Shown: positions 9,302 to 16,779 of the stretch, in pieces
Numbering within the stretch: position 1 is the stretch's first letter
How the letters are laid out: each line of letters opens with the position of its first letter
NCBI GenBank assembly: GCA_019459525.1
Contig: JAIBEY010000033.1
Location: forward strand, 1 to 64,000
Origin: Prolixibacteraceae bacterium
GTDB lineage: Bacteria; Bacteroidota; Bacteroidia; Bacteroidales; Prolixibacteraceae
Direction of reading: 5' to 3'
Length of the DNA: 64,000 nucleotides
Made by a program: the position numbers and the translations under genes
The notes under the pieces: generated by a model
What the model saw: only the letters and a program-made list of their open reading frames with translations
Databases searched by the model: none
What the model was told of the DNA's origin: nothing

Positions 9302-9766
9302 AAGTATTCATTTTGAAAGTTTGGTAAATAAAGGTTTGTTAATACGAGCGAAGTGCTGCGATTGAATCATGGGAAACTGGTTTGTCACAGCGGCTGATAA
9401 ACGACAGGCCAGCTCACTCAGGCGATTTGATCTTGGATTGATAAAGGATTTGACGGTGGCAAAGGGAAAATACATCAAAAGCTTCAAAATAATGGGTGTA
9501 TCTGACCCATAATGCAATTCCGGATTTGGAAAATTGAATAAAGAAGATGGAATGACTTTGTAATGAAAGCATGACACTTGGTTTTTTGTTAAAAGCTATT
9601 TCGAGCAATGAAGAAACTGTCCTACAAGTATTCCCTTTTACTGTTGTTTAATAAGGGCAAATAAAACTACCTTTGACAAGAACAAGTTTCGGATATAATT
9701 TTTGGGATGTGTTCATATATTTGGTAGTTTTACCTAACGAAAAAGTTGTTTTAAATAACTATTGAC
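9302..9766. other. Intergenic region, 465 bases, between SusC and the XRE gene
   Basis: Divergent upstream region. Short minus-strand frames occur but have no recognisable product, no plausible start and no partner domain. The G+C-rich character of the genes to the left stops here and the A+T-rich accessory region begins, so this may be a junction. Two TAnnTTTG elements lie at its right end (TACCTTTG at 9668-9675 and TATATTTG at 9716-9723). I see no convincing promoter facing SusC. Confidence 0.5.
9716..9723 (+). promoter_or_regulatory. Candidate -7 element (TATATTTG) of the XRE gene
   Basis: TATATTTG is a perfect match to TAnnTTTG, 43 bases before the ATG. A second match, TACCTTTG at 9668-9675, has a TTG about 21 bases upstream and could be an alternative promoter. 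Confidence 0.45.
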
Positions 9767-10159
9767 ATGAGCAATTACGAAGAAAACGATCACTTTACCG
9801 TGTTGGAAAACAAAAGTATTGGCCGCAATCTGGCCTTGTTCCGGAAGCTGCGCGACAAAAAAGCATTGGAAGTAGCCGAACATGTTGGCCTCAGCGAAGC
9901 CGCTTATACCAAATACGAACGGGGCGAAAGCAAAATCACCGTTGAAATGATTCAAAAAGTTGCAGAGTTCCTTCAGGTTGATCCTCTGCAGATTGTTACA
10001 ACCTCTCCTGGTAATTTCTTAGAAAATATTAAGAATTCATCAGTAACAGTAGATTTCAAACAATTCCATAGCACTTATCAGACTGTTAACGAGCAACAGA
10101 CTCAGCTCATGTTAAAGCTGATGGAAAAGGTAATTGAATTGTTAGATAAGAATAAGTAG
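9767..10159 (+). CDS. XRE-family helix-turn-helix regulator
   Basis: 130 residues. Residues about 18-75 form a Cro/CI-type helix-turn-helix (SIGRNLALFRKLRDKKALEV, then AEHVGLSEAAYTKYERGESK and ITVEMIQKVAEFLQVDP). The C-terminal 50 residues are helical (TQLMLKLMEKVIELLDKNK) and probably mediate dimerisation. Such stand-alone regulators are common at the edges of mobile regions. No partner gene is intact beside it: the following 350 bases contain only debris and then a broken RhuM gene. Its target is unknown. Confidence 0.85.
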   Translation: MSNYEENDHFTVLENKSIGRNLALFRKLRDKKALEVAEHVGLSEAAYTKYERGESKITVEMIQKVAEFLQVDPLQIVTTSPGNFLENIKNSSVTVDFKQFHSTYQTVNEQQTQLMLKLMEKVIELLDKNK

Positions 10160-10512
10160 ATTCTTCTGCTATGCATGTCCTTTACCTCCGTACTGACAAA
10201 ATGTTGATGGAGCATTTGATAAATTAGCTTCAAAAAGGAAGAAGTCAGTAGCTTAAAGAAGAAGTGACTCAGTTGAAAAAAAAGTTGATCGGTTGCTGGA
10301 GATGGTTGGGAAGAAATAAGTTTGCCCATTCTTTAGGCATAAACTTTAGAAAATGACAAACCCACACAAAAAGTTTAATTTTACCAGTTAAATATCGATC
10401 ATAATTTGGTCAGAATCAGTCCACTCCGCAAAAATAATTTGGCCGGATTTGTGGATGCTATACTAGCGCTTCAGCTTTCAAAGAACCCGAAACAGAAAAT
10501 TCTCGGATTGAT
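10160..10512 (+). other. 353-base gap with degraded coding debris
   Basis: No intact gene is visible. Around 10228-10318 the plus strand, read across two frame changes, gives LKKEVTQLKKKVDRLLEMVG followed by KK and a stop. This resembles the coiled-coil tail of a second XRE-type regulator. Around 10409-10515 another short frame reads AGFVDAILALQLSKNPKQKI and stops; I do not recognise it. The stretch looks like the remains of at least two genes. Confidence 0.35.
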
Positions 10513-11366
10513 ATGAAGAATGAAATCATTTTGTATCGCACTGACGAGCTTGCCGAACACATTGAGGTAAGAATTGATGATGAAACCGTTTGGTTAACCC
10601 AGTCTCAAATGGCTGAATTGTTTCAGACTACCAGGAATAATATTACCTTACATATTGGTAATATAATTTAAGGAAAAAGAATTAGATGAAGATTCAGTAT
10701 GTAAGGATTCCTTACTAACTGCGTCGGATGGCAAAAAATACAAGACAAAGTTTTATAATCTTGATGTTATCATTTCTGTAGGCTATCGTGTTAAATCAAA
10801 ACAAGGCACACAGTTCCGTATTTGGGCAAACAAAATTTTAAAAGACTATTTACTTAAAGGTTACTCCTTTAATAACCGAATGAACAGGTTGGAAGACGAT
10901 ATGGAGGCCCTGAAACACAAAGTAAATGGAATAGACTTGCAGATAAATGCCCACCTTATACCAACCCAGGGTGTATTCTTTGATGGGCAGGTGTTTGATG
11001 CTTATGGACTGACCTCAAAAATCATTCGCTCCGCAAAGAATACTATATCTTTTGATTGATAATTATATAGATGAAAATACACTGACTCATTTATCAAAGA
11101 AAGAGAAAGGAGTAAACGTACTCTTACTCACTAAAAATCCCGATAAGCGGTTTTTATTGGATGTAAAAAAAGCCAATGAGCAATATGGTAATTTTGTAAT
11201 AAAAGCCTTTGCAAGAAGCCATGACCGCTTTTTGATTATCGACAACGAGGATGTTTACCATCTGGGAGCCTCCCTTAAAGACCTTGGTAAGAAGTGGTTT
11301 GCCTTTTCAAAATTGGAAAGGAGTTCGGTGGAAAATATTATTGATGAAATTGAGAAACTGGGCTGA
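10513..11366 (+). pseudogene. RhuM-family protein, broken by two frameshifts
   Basis: The plus strand starts MKNEIILYRTDELAEHIEVR and WLTQSQMAELFQTTRNN, the DNA-binding start of RhuM-type proteins. It hits a stop at 10669-10671 where one extra A disrupts the expected NIFKEKEL. In the next frame it continues YKTKFYNLDVIISVGYRVKS and KQGTQFRIWANKILKDYLLK, classic RhuM sequence. A second single-base insertion near 11044-11052 moves the frame again into LIDNYIDENTLTHLSKKEKG and ends SHDRFLIIDNEDVYHLGASL...KLG. The whole ~285-residue protein can be read through, so decay is recent or the breaks are sequencing errors. RhuM proteins often accompany restriction-modification or phage-like islands; their biochemical role is unclear. 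Confidence 0.75.
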
Positions 11367-11369
11367 ATG

Positions 11370-11593
11370 CACTGTTGACAGCCTGCCTCGAAAAACACCG
11401 GAAAACGTATGGATGAATTTCAAAATAAATCTAGCCATGGGAAATGTTTAAATCATGGAGTTACAGGTTATTCAAAGCAAAATATACGAGATCAGGGGCC
11501 AGCAGGTCATGCTCGACCGCGATCTGGCCGAAATGTACAATGTAGAAATACGGGTGTGATACCAATTGTTGGAGATGTTGGGCAAAAATGAAA
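11370..11593 (+). repeat. ORF6N leader repeat, copy 1 (truncated ORF6N gene start)
   Basis: A short frame from the ATG at 11455 reads MELQVIQSKIYEIRGQQVML and DRDLAEMYNVEIRV, then a stop at 11557. This is the N-terminus of an ORF6N-domain protein, which in intact genes runs on for well over 100 residues. Upstream about 85 bases (GTTGACAGCCTG..., GAATTTCA-AATAAATC...) are shared with copies near 13460 and 14640. Just after the stop, LLEMLGKNES may be the tail of the same protein, implying an internal deletion. Confidence 0.6.
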
Positions 11594-11687
11594 GTGGGTA
11601 AATGAGTTTTCTCAAAAACTCTGCGAAAAATAACACCTGGTATCCTAATAGTTATTTGTGTTTTAAGTTCTTAATTGTTGATATTTC

Positions 11688-11725
11688 AGTAGTTAAAATT
11701 GTTTACTATATTTGCATTAACTACT
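11688..11725. promoter_or_regulatory. hipBA promoter with palindromic operator
   Basis: A perfect 9-bp inverted repeat, AGTAGTTAA at 11688-11696 and TTAACTACT at 11717-11725, brackets the -7 element TATATTTG at 11707-11714. A TTTC at 11684-11687 stands at the right distance for a -33 box. HipB proteins bind palindromes in their own promoter and repress it, so this is the probable autoregulatory site. It ends 68 bases before the hipB-like ATG. Confidence 0.6.
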
Positions 11726-11793
11726 TAAATATTGGGAGTTAAATGTATTTTACTAGATTAACTTCCTATATTTTAATACTTAAATTAATTAAG

Positions 11794-12111
11794 ATGGATA
11801 ATTGGTTGTTTTTAACAGAGCAGGAAGTATTAACCGAAATTGGCGAAAGGCTTAAGAAAATTCGACTTCAACATAACCTTACTCAAAAAAAAATGAGTGA
11901 AGAAGTTGGATTAAGTGTTTCAACAATCAGCCTGATAGAGCAAGGAAAATCTACGACCGTTGAAAGTTTAATACGGATTTTAATGAGATTAAACCGGATA
12001 AAAGATTTTGAATCGGTATTTAGAGTAGGAGAAAATTTAGAGCTTAAAGCAAAATTTGAAAAAGCAAAATTGAAATCAGAAAGAAAGCGAGCATCTAAAA
12101 AAATAAGATAA
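11794..12111 (+). CDS. HipB-like XRE antitoxin
   Basis: 105 residues from the ATG at 11794. A longer frame begins at 11743 but adds 17 residues without resemblance to the family. Residues about 11-70 form a Cro/CI helix-turn-helix (IGERLKKIRLQHNLTQKKMS and EEVGLSVSTISLIEQGKSTT). The lysine/arginine-rich tail KAKLKSERKRASKKIR is unusual and could contact DNA or the toxin. The hipA-like gene starts 2 bases after the stop, the arrangement of HipBA toxin-antitoxin operons. By family knowledge it neutralises HipA and represses the operon through the upstream palindrome. Confidence 0.85.
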   Translation: MDNWLFLTEQEVLTEIGERLKKIRLQHNLTQKKMSEEVGLSVSTISLIEQGKSTTVESLIRILMRLNRIKDFESVFRVGENLELKAKFEKAKLKSERKRASKKIR

Positions 12112-12113
12112 CT

Positions 12114-13394
12114 ATGATAGTAGAAGTAATGTTGCATGGTCAATTATTAGGCACGGCAGAATGGAATTCTGACAAAAAGAGCGCTACTTTTCAATATAAT
12201 ACGGATAGAATTAATGTTATTGAGCCTTGTCCGATAATAATGCCAACAGAAGGAAGAATATATGAAACAAATAGAGATCACATCAACTTTCACAATTTAC
12301 CCTATTTATTGTCTGATTCAATGCCAGATGATTTTGGCAATATAATGATGAAAGAATGGCTAAAACAAAGAGAATTATCAATTGATGATATAAATCCGGT
12401 TGACAGATTAACTTATGTAGGCAAAAGAGGAATGGGCTCATTGGAATATGTACCAGCGAATCACAGAGAAGATGATAGTAATCTCGTTGATATTGGTGAA
12501 ATATACGAAATTGCTAAAAGCGTTTTAGAAAATAAAAAAGAAATATCTTTCCCTGATTTGGGCAAAGAAAGCCTAACCGAAATATTGCGAATAGGTTCAT
12601 CGGTAGGAGGCGCAAGGGCCAAAGCTTTAATTGCTATAAAAAGAGATAATAACCAAAGAATTATAGAAATAAGACCCGGCGATATTATACAACCCCAAGG
12701 ATATTCGTATTGGCTTTTGAAAATTGATGGAGCAAATGAACAAACTTTAGGGGAAAGCGAAGGAATGGGTAAAATAGAATTCGCATATTATAAATTAGCA
12801 AAAGAAGCTGGGATTGAAATTTCAGAAAGCACCCTCTATGAAGAGAATGGAAGATTCCACTTTTTAACAAAACGATTTGATAGAACAGATAATGGTGATA
12901 AAATTCATATGCAAACATTCAGTGCATTAGCTGGTATAGACTATAAAATTCCAAAGGCCAGCAATTACGAAACTTTATTCAGGGTTATGAAAAGGCTCCA
13001 ATTACCATACATGCAATTTGAACAACAATATAGACGCATGTTATTTAATGTTGTAGCAAGAAATCATGATGACCATGTGAAGAACTTTACATTTTTAATG
13101 AATAAGGATGGAAAATGGCAAATATCTCCCGCCTATGATTTGTGCTTCTCCTATAAACCAGGCGGAACATGGATTAATGAACACCAATCCTCAATTAATG
13201 GTAAATACAACAACTTTACAAAAGACGATTTATTGGAGTTTGCTAAGAAATTTGGAATTAAAAAAGCCAACTCAATTTTAGAGGAAGTTATAACAGCGGT
13301 AAATCAGTGGTCAAAAATAGCATCCGAGATTGAAATACCTGAAGAAAAAATACATTACATTGCTAAAAATCTAAGAATCAAAGAATTGATATAA
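12114..13394 (+). CDS. HipA-like serine/threonine kinase toxin
   Basis: 426 residues, normal HipA length. The N-terminal subdomain has NLPYLLSDSMPDDFGNIMMK. The ATP-loop region is IGSSVGGARAKALIA, and the kinase core has RNHDDHVKNFTFLM (catalytic Asp and Asn) followed by ISPAYDLCFSY (metal-binding Asp). All catalytic motifs look intact. HipA kinases phosphorylate glutamyl-tRNA synthetase or other targets and induce dormancy when free of HipB. It is transcribed 2 bases after the HipB-like gene. It is one of the few complete genes between the ORF6N repeat copies, so it looks like functional cargo in an otherwise decaying region. Confidence 0.9.
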   Translation: MIVEVMLHGQLLGTAEWNSDKKSATFQYNTDRINVIEPCPIIMPTEGRIYETNRDHINFHNLPYLLSDSMPDDFGNIMMKEWLKQRELSIDDINPVDRLTYVGKRGMGSLEYVPANHREDDSNLVDIGEIYEIAKSVLENKKEISFPDLGKESLTEILRIGSSVGGARAKALIAIKRDNNQRIIEIRPGDIIQPQGYSYWLLKIDGANEQTLGESEGMGKIEFAYYKLAKEAGIEISESTLYEENGRFHFLTKRFDRTDNGDKIHMQTFSALAGIDYKIPKASNYETLFRVMKRLQLPYMQFEQQYRRMLFNVVARNHDDHVKNFTFLMNKDGKWQISPAYDLCFSYKPGGTWINEHQSSINGKYNNFTKDDLLEFAKKFGIKKANSILEEVITAVNQWSKIASEIEIPEEKIHYIAKNLRIKELI

Positions 13395-13434
13395 CAAAAG
13401 GTCAGTACCTAAAAAATTAAGTGTTCGAACCGGA

Positions 13435-13610
13435 TGTAGAGCAGAGCTTGAATCCTGGGTTGACAGCCTGTCCCCGAAGAACATCGAAAAATTAGCGAAT
13501 AAATTTCAGAATAAATCCGGTCCGGGAAAATGTTTAAATGATGGAGTTACTGGTTATTCAGAGAAAAATGTTCGGGATCGGGGGCAAGTGGTTATGCTGT
13601 GGTTTGTAAT
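13435..13610 (+). repeat. ORF6N leader repeat, copy 2 (degenerate)
   Basis: Shares with copy 1 the block GTTGACAGCCTG, then GAAAAATTAGCG-AATTTCAGAATAAATCC, and AAATG directly before ATGGAGTTAC-GGTTATTCA-AG. The ORF6N frame reads MELLVIQRKMFGIGGKWLCC and stops, so it is more decayed than copies 1 and 4. It begins just after the hipA stop. Confidence 0.5.
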
Positions 13611-13628
13611 TTGGCAAGGCAACCCCAC

Positions 13629-13754
13629 GCAACGCTTGAGGAGAAATCAGTTGTCGCAAAATTTGTGACAACTCAAAACAAGGAGGGTAGAATAGTAGAA
13701 CGAGAGGTTGTGCAGTACGAGCTTGATGTAATCATTTTCCGTATGTCCAGATAA
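13629..13754 (+). pseudogene. Second RhuM-family fragment
   Basis: A 41-codon open stretch reads TLEEKSVVAKFVTTQNKEGR then IVEREVVQYELDVIIF and stops. This aligns with the central part of RhuM proteins (…VVxYxLDVIISVGYRVNS…), equivalent to the YNLDVIISVGYR region of the pseudogene at 10.7 kb but of a different subtype. Start, DNA-binding region and C-terminus are missing. Confidence 0.5.
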
Positions 13755-13761
13755 AATTTTT

Positions 13762-13945
13762 AACAGGTTATTCAAAGCAAGATTTACGAGATCAGGGGCC
13801 AGCAGGTAGGCAAAACGGGTTGGAAAGTTTAAAATTGTATAGTGAGAGCCGGATGACGGGAGAGTGAGATAACCGGTCCAGATTATTCGGGATACGGTTC
13901 CATGAGAGGCTTAGGGTGAGCTCCCTTTGGCCTCAAGACTAAAAA
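13762..13945 (+). repeat. ORF6N leader copy 3 plus group II intron 3'-end-like tail
   Basis: CAGGTTATTCAAAGCAAGAT-TACGAGATCAGGGGCC-AGCAGGTAGG repeats the ORF6N start without its ATG. It runs into GAGCCGGATGACGGGAG, CGGTTCCATGAGAGG and CTTAGGGTGAGCTCCCTTTGG. The last part folds as a hairpin (AGGC/GCCT outside, AGGG/CCCT inside), as in domain VI of group II introns, and GAGCCGGATGA with CGGTTC resembles domain V. No reverse transcriptase is present. The HAD phosphatase gene follows at once. The segment is homologous over its whole length to 14692-14885. Confidence 0.45.
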
Positions 13946-13965
13946 AGGACGAACAGACAGCAAAA

Positions 13966-14618
13966 ATGAATAACAAAAAGGCAGTAATATTCGATATGGA
14001 TGGGGTCTTAATTGACTCAGAAAAATCTTGGAAACAGGCAGAAAATGAAGTGTTCACCTCTTTAGGAGTTAAGGTAACTGACGAACATTCCAAAATAACG
14101 CGATCAACGACAACTGCTGAGATTACTAAATTCTGGTACGACAAATATCCGTGGACAAATAAAGACTTACATGTTGTAGAACAACTGGTTATTTCACGAG
14201 TTATTGAGTTAATTGATGCCGAGAGTTGCCAAATAAATGGAGTAAAACCATTTATTGAAAACCTTAAAACAAAAATTATAAAATAGGATTAGCAACAAAT
14301 TCACCAAACAGGATTATTGCTGTGGTTTTAAGGAAATTAGATGTTTTGCATTTATTTGGTTCGTTAACGTCAGCGGAGTTTGTAAAAAAGGGAAAGCCTG
14401 ACCCTGCAATCTATTATCAGGCAGCAGAAAAACTAGGTACAAATCCAAAAGATTGCATTGTAGTTGAAGATTCTTATACCGGGATGCTGGCGGCAAAAAA
14501 TGCAGGTATGACTGTTGTTGCTTTTACGAATGGGAATAAAGAAATTGATTTTGAAATAGCGGACTATAAAATAGACAGCTTTGAAGATAACGAATTTGAA
14601 TTAGTGGAATTGAATTAA
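13966..14618 (+). pseudogene. HAD-superfamily phosphatase (beta-phosphoglucomutase-like), one frameshift
   Basis: From the ATG at 13966 the frame reads MNNKKAVIFDMDGVLIDSEK, the HAD motif I with both aspartates. It stops at 14284-14286. Adding one A in the AAAA run near 14268-14272 restores KNYKIGLATNSPNRIIAVVL (motif II Thr/Ser region) and joins the frame that continues FVKKGKPDPAIYYQAAEKLG and CIVVEDSYTGMLAAKNAG (motifs III and IV) to the stop at 14618. The restored product is about 217 residues, a complete HAD-IA enzyme. The break is in a homopolymer, so a sequencing error cannot be excluded. It follows the ORF6N/intron-like tail as apparent cargo. Confidence 0.75.
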
Positions 14619-14639
14619 CAACCTACTGCTAATAAACAT

Positions 14640-14890
14640 TTTGTAAATTGTGAATTTCAGAATAAATCCATCCTGAGAAAATTTTTAAATCATGGAGTTC
14701 CAGGTCATTCAAAGCAAAATTTACGAGATCAGGGGTCAGCAGGTAGCCATAACTGGTTAAAACGTTTTAGATTTGTATAACAAGAACTAGATGACGGGGC
14801 TCCTGTTACTGCTTGTCCCGATTATTCGGATACAAATGGTTCCATGAGCGGTTTAGGGTGAAACTCCCTTTGGCTACATGACCAAATGAC
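14640..14890 (+). repeat. ORF6N leader copy 4 plus group II intron 3'-end-like tail
   Basis: GAATTTCAGAATAAATCC and TTTTTAAATC precede ATGGAGTTCCAGGTCATTC at 14692; the frame reads MEFQVIQSKIYEIRGQQVAI then TG and stop. The downstream part (AGATGACGGGGC, CCCGATTATTCGG, GGTTCCATGAGCGG, TTTAGGGTGAAACTCCC) parallels the tail at 13841-13935 base for base, with scattered differences. It ends GGCTACATGACC, close to the usual 3' boundary of group II introns. The orphan 345-residue gene starts 37 bases later. This is the second leader-plus-cargo unit. Confidence 0.45.
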
Positions 14891-14926
14891 TGATAGTAGC
14901 AAGACTAAAATGAAACTTTCTACAGC

Positions 14927-15964
14927 ATGAGAAAAATTGAAACACAAAAATATATTGCATTACTTGAGGAATTTGAGACTGCCAATAAACTTGTAAGATT
15001 GGGTTTAGGTGAACTTCAAAACATCAATCCTGACAACGATTTTTATTTTCTTCCATTTCAGCTTTTATCTCAAGGATTTGAGAGATTTATGAAAGCATAT
15101 ATTTGTGTTGGACACTTTGAGAATCATAAAAGCTTGCCAAACTCCCAATACCTAAAAAAACTCGGTCACGATTTAGAAATGCTTTTGGCTGATATAAAGG
15201 AAAACTACTACAGTATTGACTATCCTCCTGTGCAGTTTAAAATAGATTGGGAGTTTTTAAATCAAAATACAGATTTAAAAGAACTACTTTTCATTTTATC
15301 TGAGTTCGGAAAGATCTCCAGATATTACAACTTTGACTTCATCACTGACAATTTTAAAATTGGAATTAATCCCAAAGAACATTGGAAGAAATTTGAGAAG
15401 AAAATTATGCCACTTGATGGTAATATGATGAAAAAGCTCATGAATCATGATGTTGACAGGGAAATATATCAGGAAATTACAAACCATATAATTGTTGTTT
15501 TTGAGAAATTTGTCGCGTGTCTTTCGAGACAAATAATTTTTAATACTCTTGGACAAATAGGAAAACAATTGACTATAAGCTCATTTTTTGATTATGGCCT
15601 TTTATATGACGGCGATTTTGGTAAAACAGATTATCGAAAGAATACAACAAAATACAAAGAGACACCAAAATCAATCCATAAAAGGACTATCAGTGATGAG
15701 CTACAACGAAAATACGATCCTGATTTTAAGTCAAAAAAAATTACAAAAAATGAGTACAATGGAGATTGGCCATTTTATGTTGACGAGGTAATAATTGAAT
15801 GCCGGCAGAAACATTGGTGCATAGTTACAATAAATGGCTATGACTATGCATTGAACGGAGCTGCAAAAGGGAGATATAAGCTAGAAAATCTTCATGATGC
15901 AGGAATGGCCGTTTTAGGGAAAAGCATCGGGGATTTTATTCAAATGGCATTAGAATTAAAATAG
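14927..15964 (+). CDS. Protein of unknown function, 345 residues
   Basis: I do not recognise this protein. It is acidic/lysine-rich, mostly helical in the first 220 residues (LLEEFETANKLVRLGLGELQ and FYFLPFQLLSQGFERFMKAY), which resembles the start of HEPN-like or SLATT-like helical bundles. Residues about 270-345 look beta-rich (FYVDEVIIECRQKHWCIVTI then NGYDYALNGAAKGRY). No signal peptide or membrane segment is seen. It is intact while its neighbours are broken, and it sits in a mosaic of toxin-antitoxin and possible defence genes directly behind a repeated leader. A defence or stress role is only inference from position. Confidence 0.75.
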   Translation: MRKIETQKYIALLEEFETANKLVRLGLGELQNINPDNDFYFLPFQLLSQGFERFMKAYICVGHFENHKSLPNSQYLKKLGHDLEMLLADIKENYYSIDYPPVQFKIDWEFLNQNTDLKELLFILSEFGKISRYYNFDFITDNFKIGINPKEHWKKFEKKIMPLDGNMMKKLMNHDVDREIYQEITNHIIVVFEKFVACLSRQIIFNTLGQIGKQLTISSFFDYGLLYDGDFGKTDYRKNTTKYKETPKSIHKRTISDELQRKYDPDFKSKKITKNEYNGDWPFYVDEVIIECRQKHWCIVTINGYDYALNGAAKGRYKLENLHDAGMAVLGKSIGDFIQMALELK

Positions 15965-15971
15965 ATGAAAG

Positions 15972-16191
<220 letters not shown>

Positions 16192-16196
<5 letters not shown>

Positions 16197-16779
16197 CAAA
16201 AAGAATAAAGTAAAAGTAATGGTTGGTTCAACGGTGTATGGATTTGAAGACCAAATCTCTCAGATTGTTGCCCAGCTTAATACATTAGGTTATGATGTGC
16301 TCAATTCACATTACGGCAGCATTAAAGTAAACCCGTATTTGTCAAATTTGGATAATTGCTTAAATGCTGTTGAGGAATGTGATTTGTTTTTAGGAATTAT
16401 TCGTCCTTATTATGGAACTGGAAATATTGGCGACAAAAATATTACGTTTGAGGAAATAACGAAAGCCATCGAATTAAAAAAGCCTTATTGGTTTTTGGTG
16501 CATCGGGATGTAGTTTTTGCCCGTAATCTTTTTAAGAAAATGAAATTGAAAAGCGGTGATGAGATAATTATTGAGGACAACAAGCTTTTTGATAAACGTT
16601 GTATTGATGTGTATGAGTATGTAATTAAAAATCATGTCCCGGTTACACTTCGGAACGGGAACTGGGCTCAGGAGTTTTATCGCTTAGATGAAATGATGGT
16701 GTACATCAATGCACAGTTTACCGACAAGGATTTTATCGATGAAGTATTGAACCCCCAAAAGAACAACAATGGAAAATAG
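16192..16779 (+). CDS. DUF4062 domain protein
   Basis: 195 residues. The N-terminus (KVKVMVGSTVYGFEDQISQI) has the DUF4062 signature: a short strand ending in a G/SST motif and then the start of a helix. Next come NCLNAVEECDLFLGIIRPYY and GNIGDKNITFEEITKAIELK, resembling the Rossmann-like, TIR-related fold often found in defence proteins. The C-terminal third is helical. The last 11 bases overlap the start of the AlbA_2/Schlafen-like gene, so the two are translated together. In other bacteria DUF4062 domains are frequently part of nucleotide-sensing or NTPase defence systems. Pairing with a Schlafen-type protein here suggests a two-gene module; its action is unknown. Confidence 0.8.

Noticed and set aside
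9308-9608. Minus-strand reading frames of 60-90 codons upstream of SusC
   Set aside because: No domain, no promoter, overlapping alternative frames of equal quality, and composition typical of A+T-rich intergenic DNA.
13841-14890. A complete group II intron
   Set aside because: No reverse transcriptase/maturase frame and no 5' intron end are visible; only the 3'-end-like tails are present.
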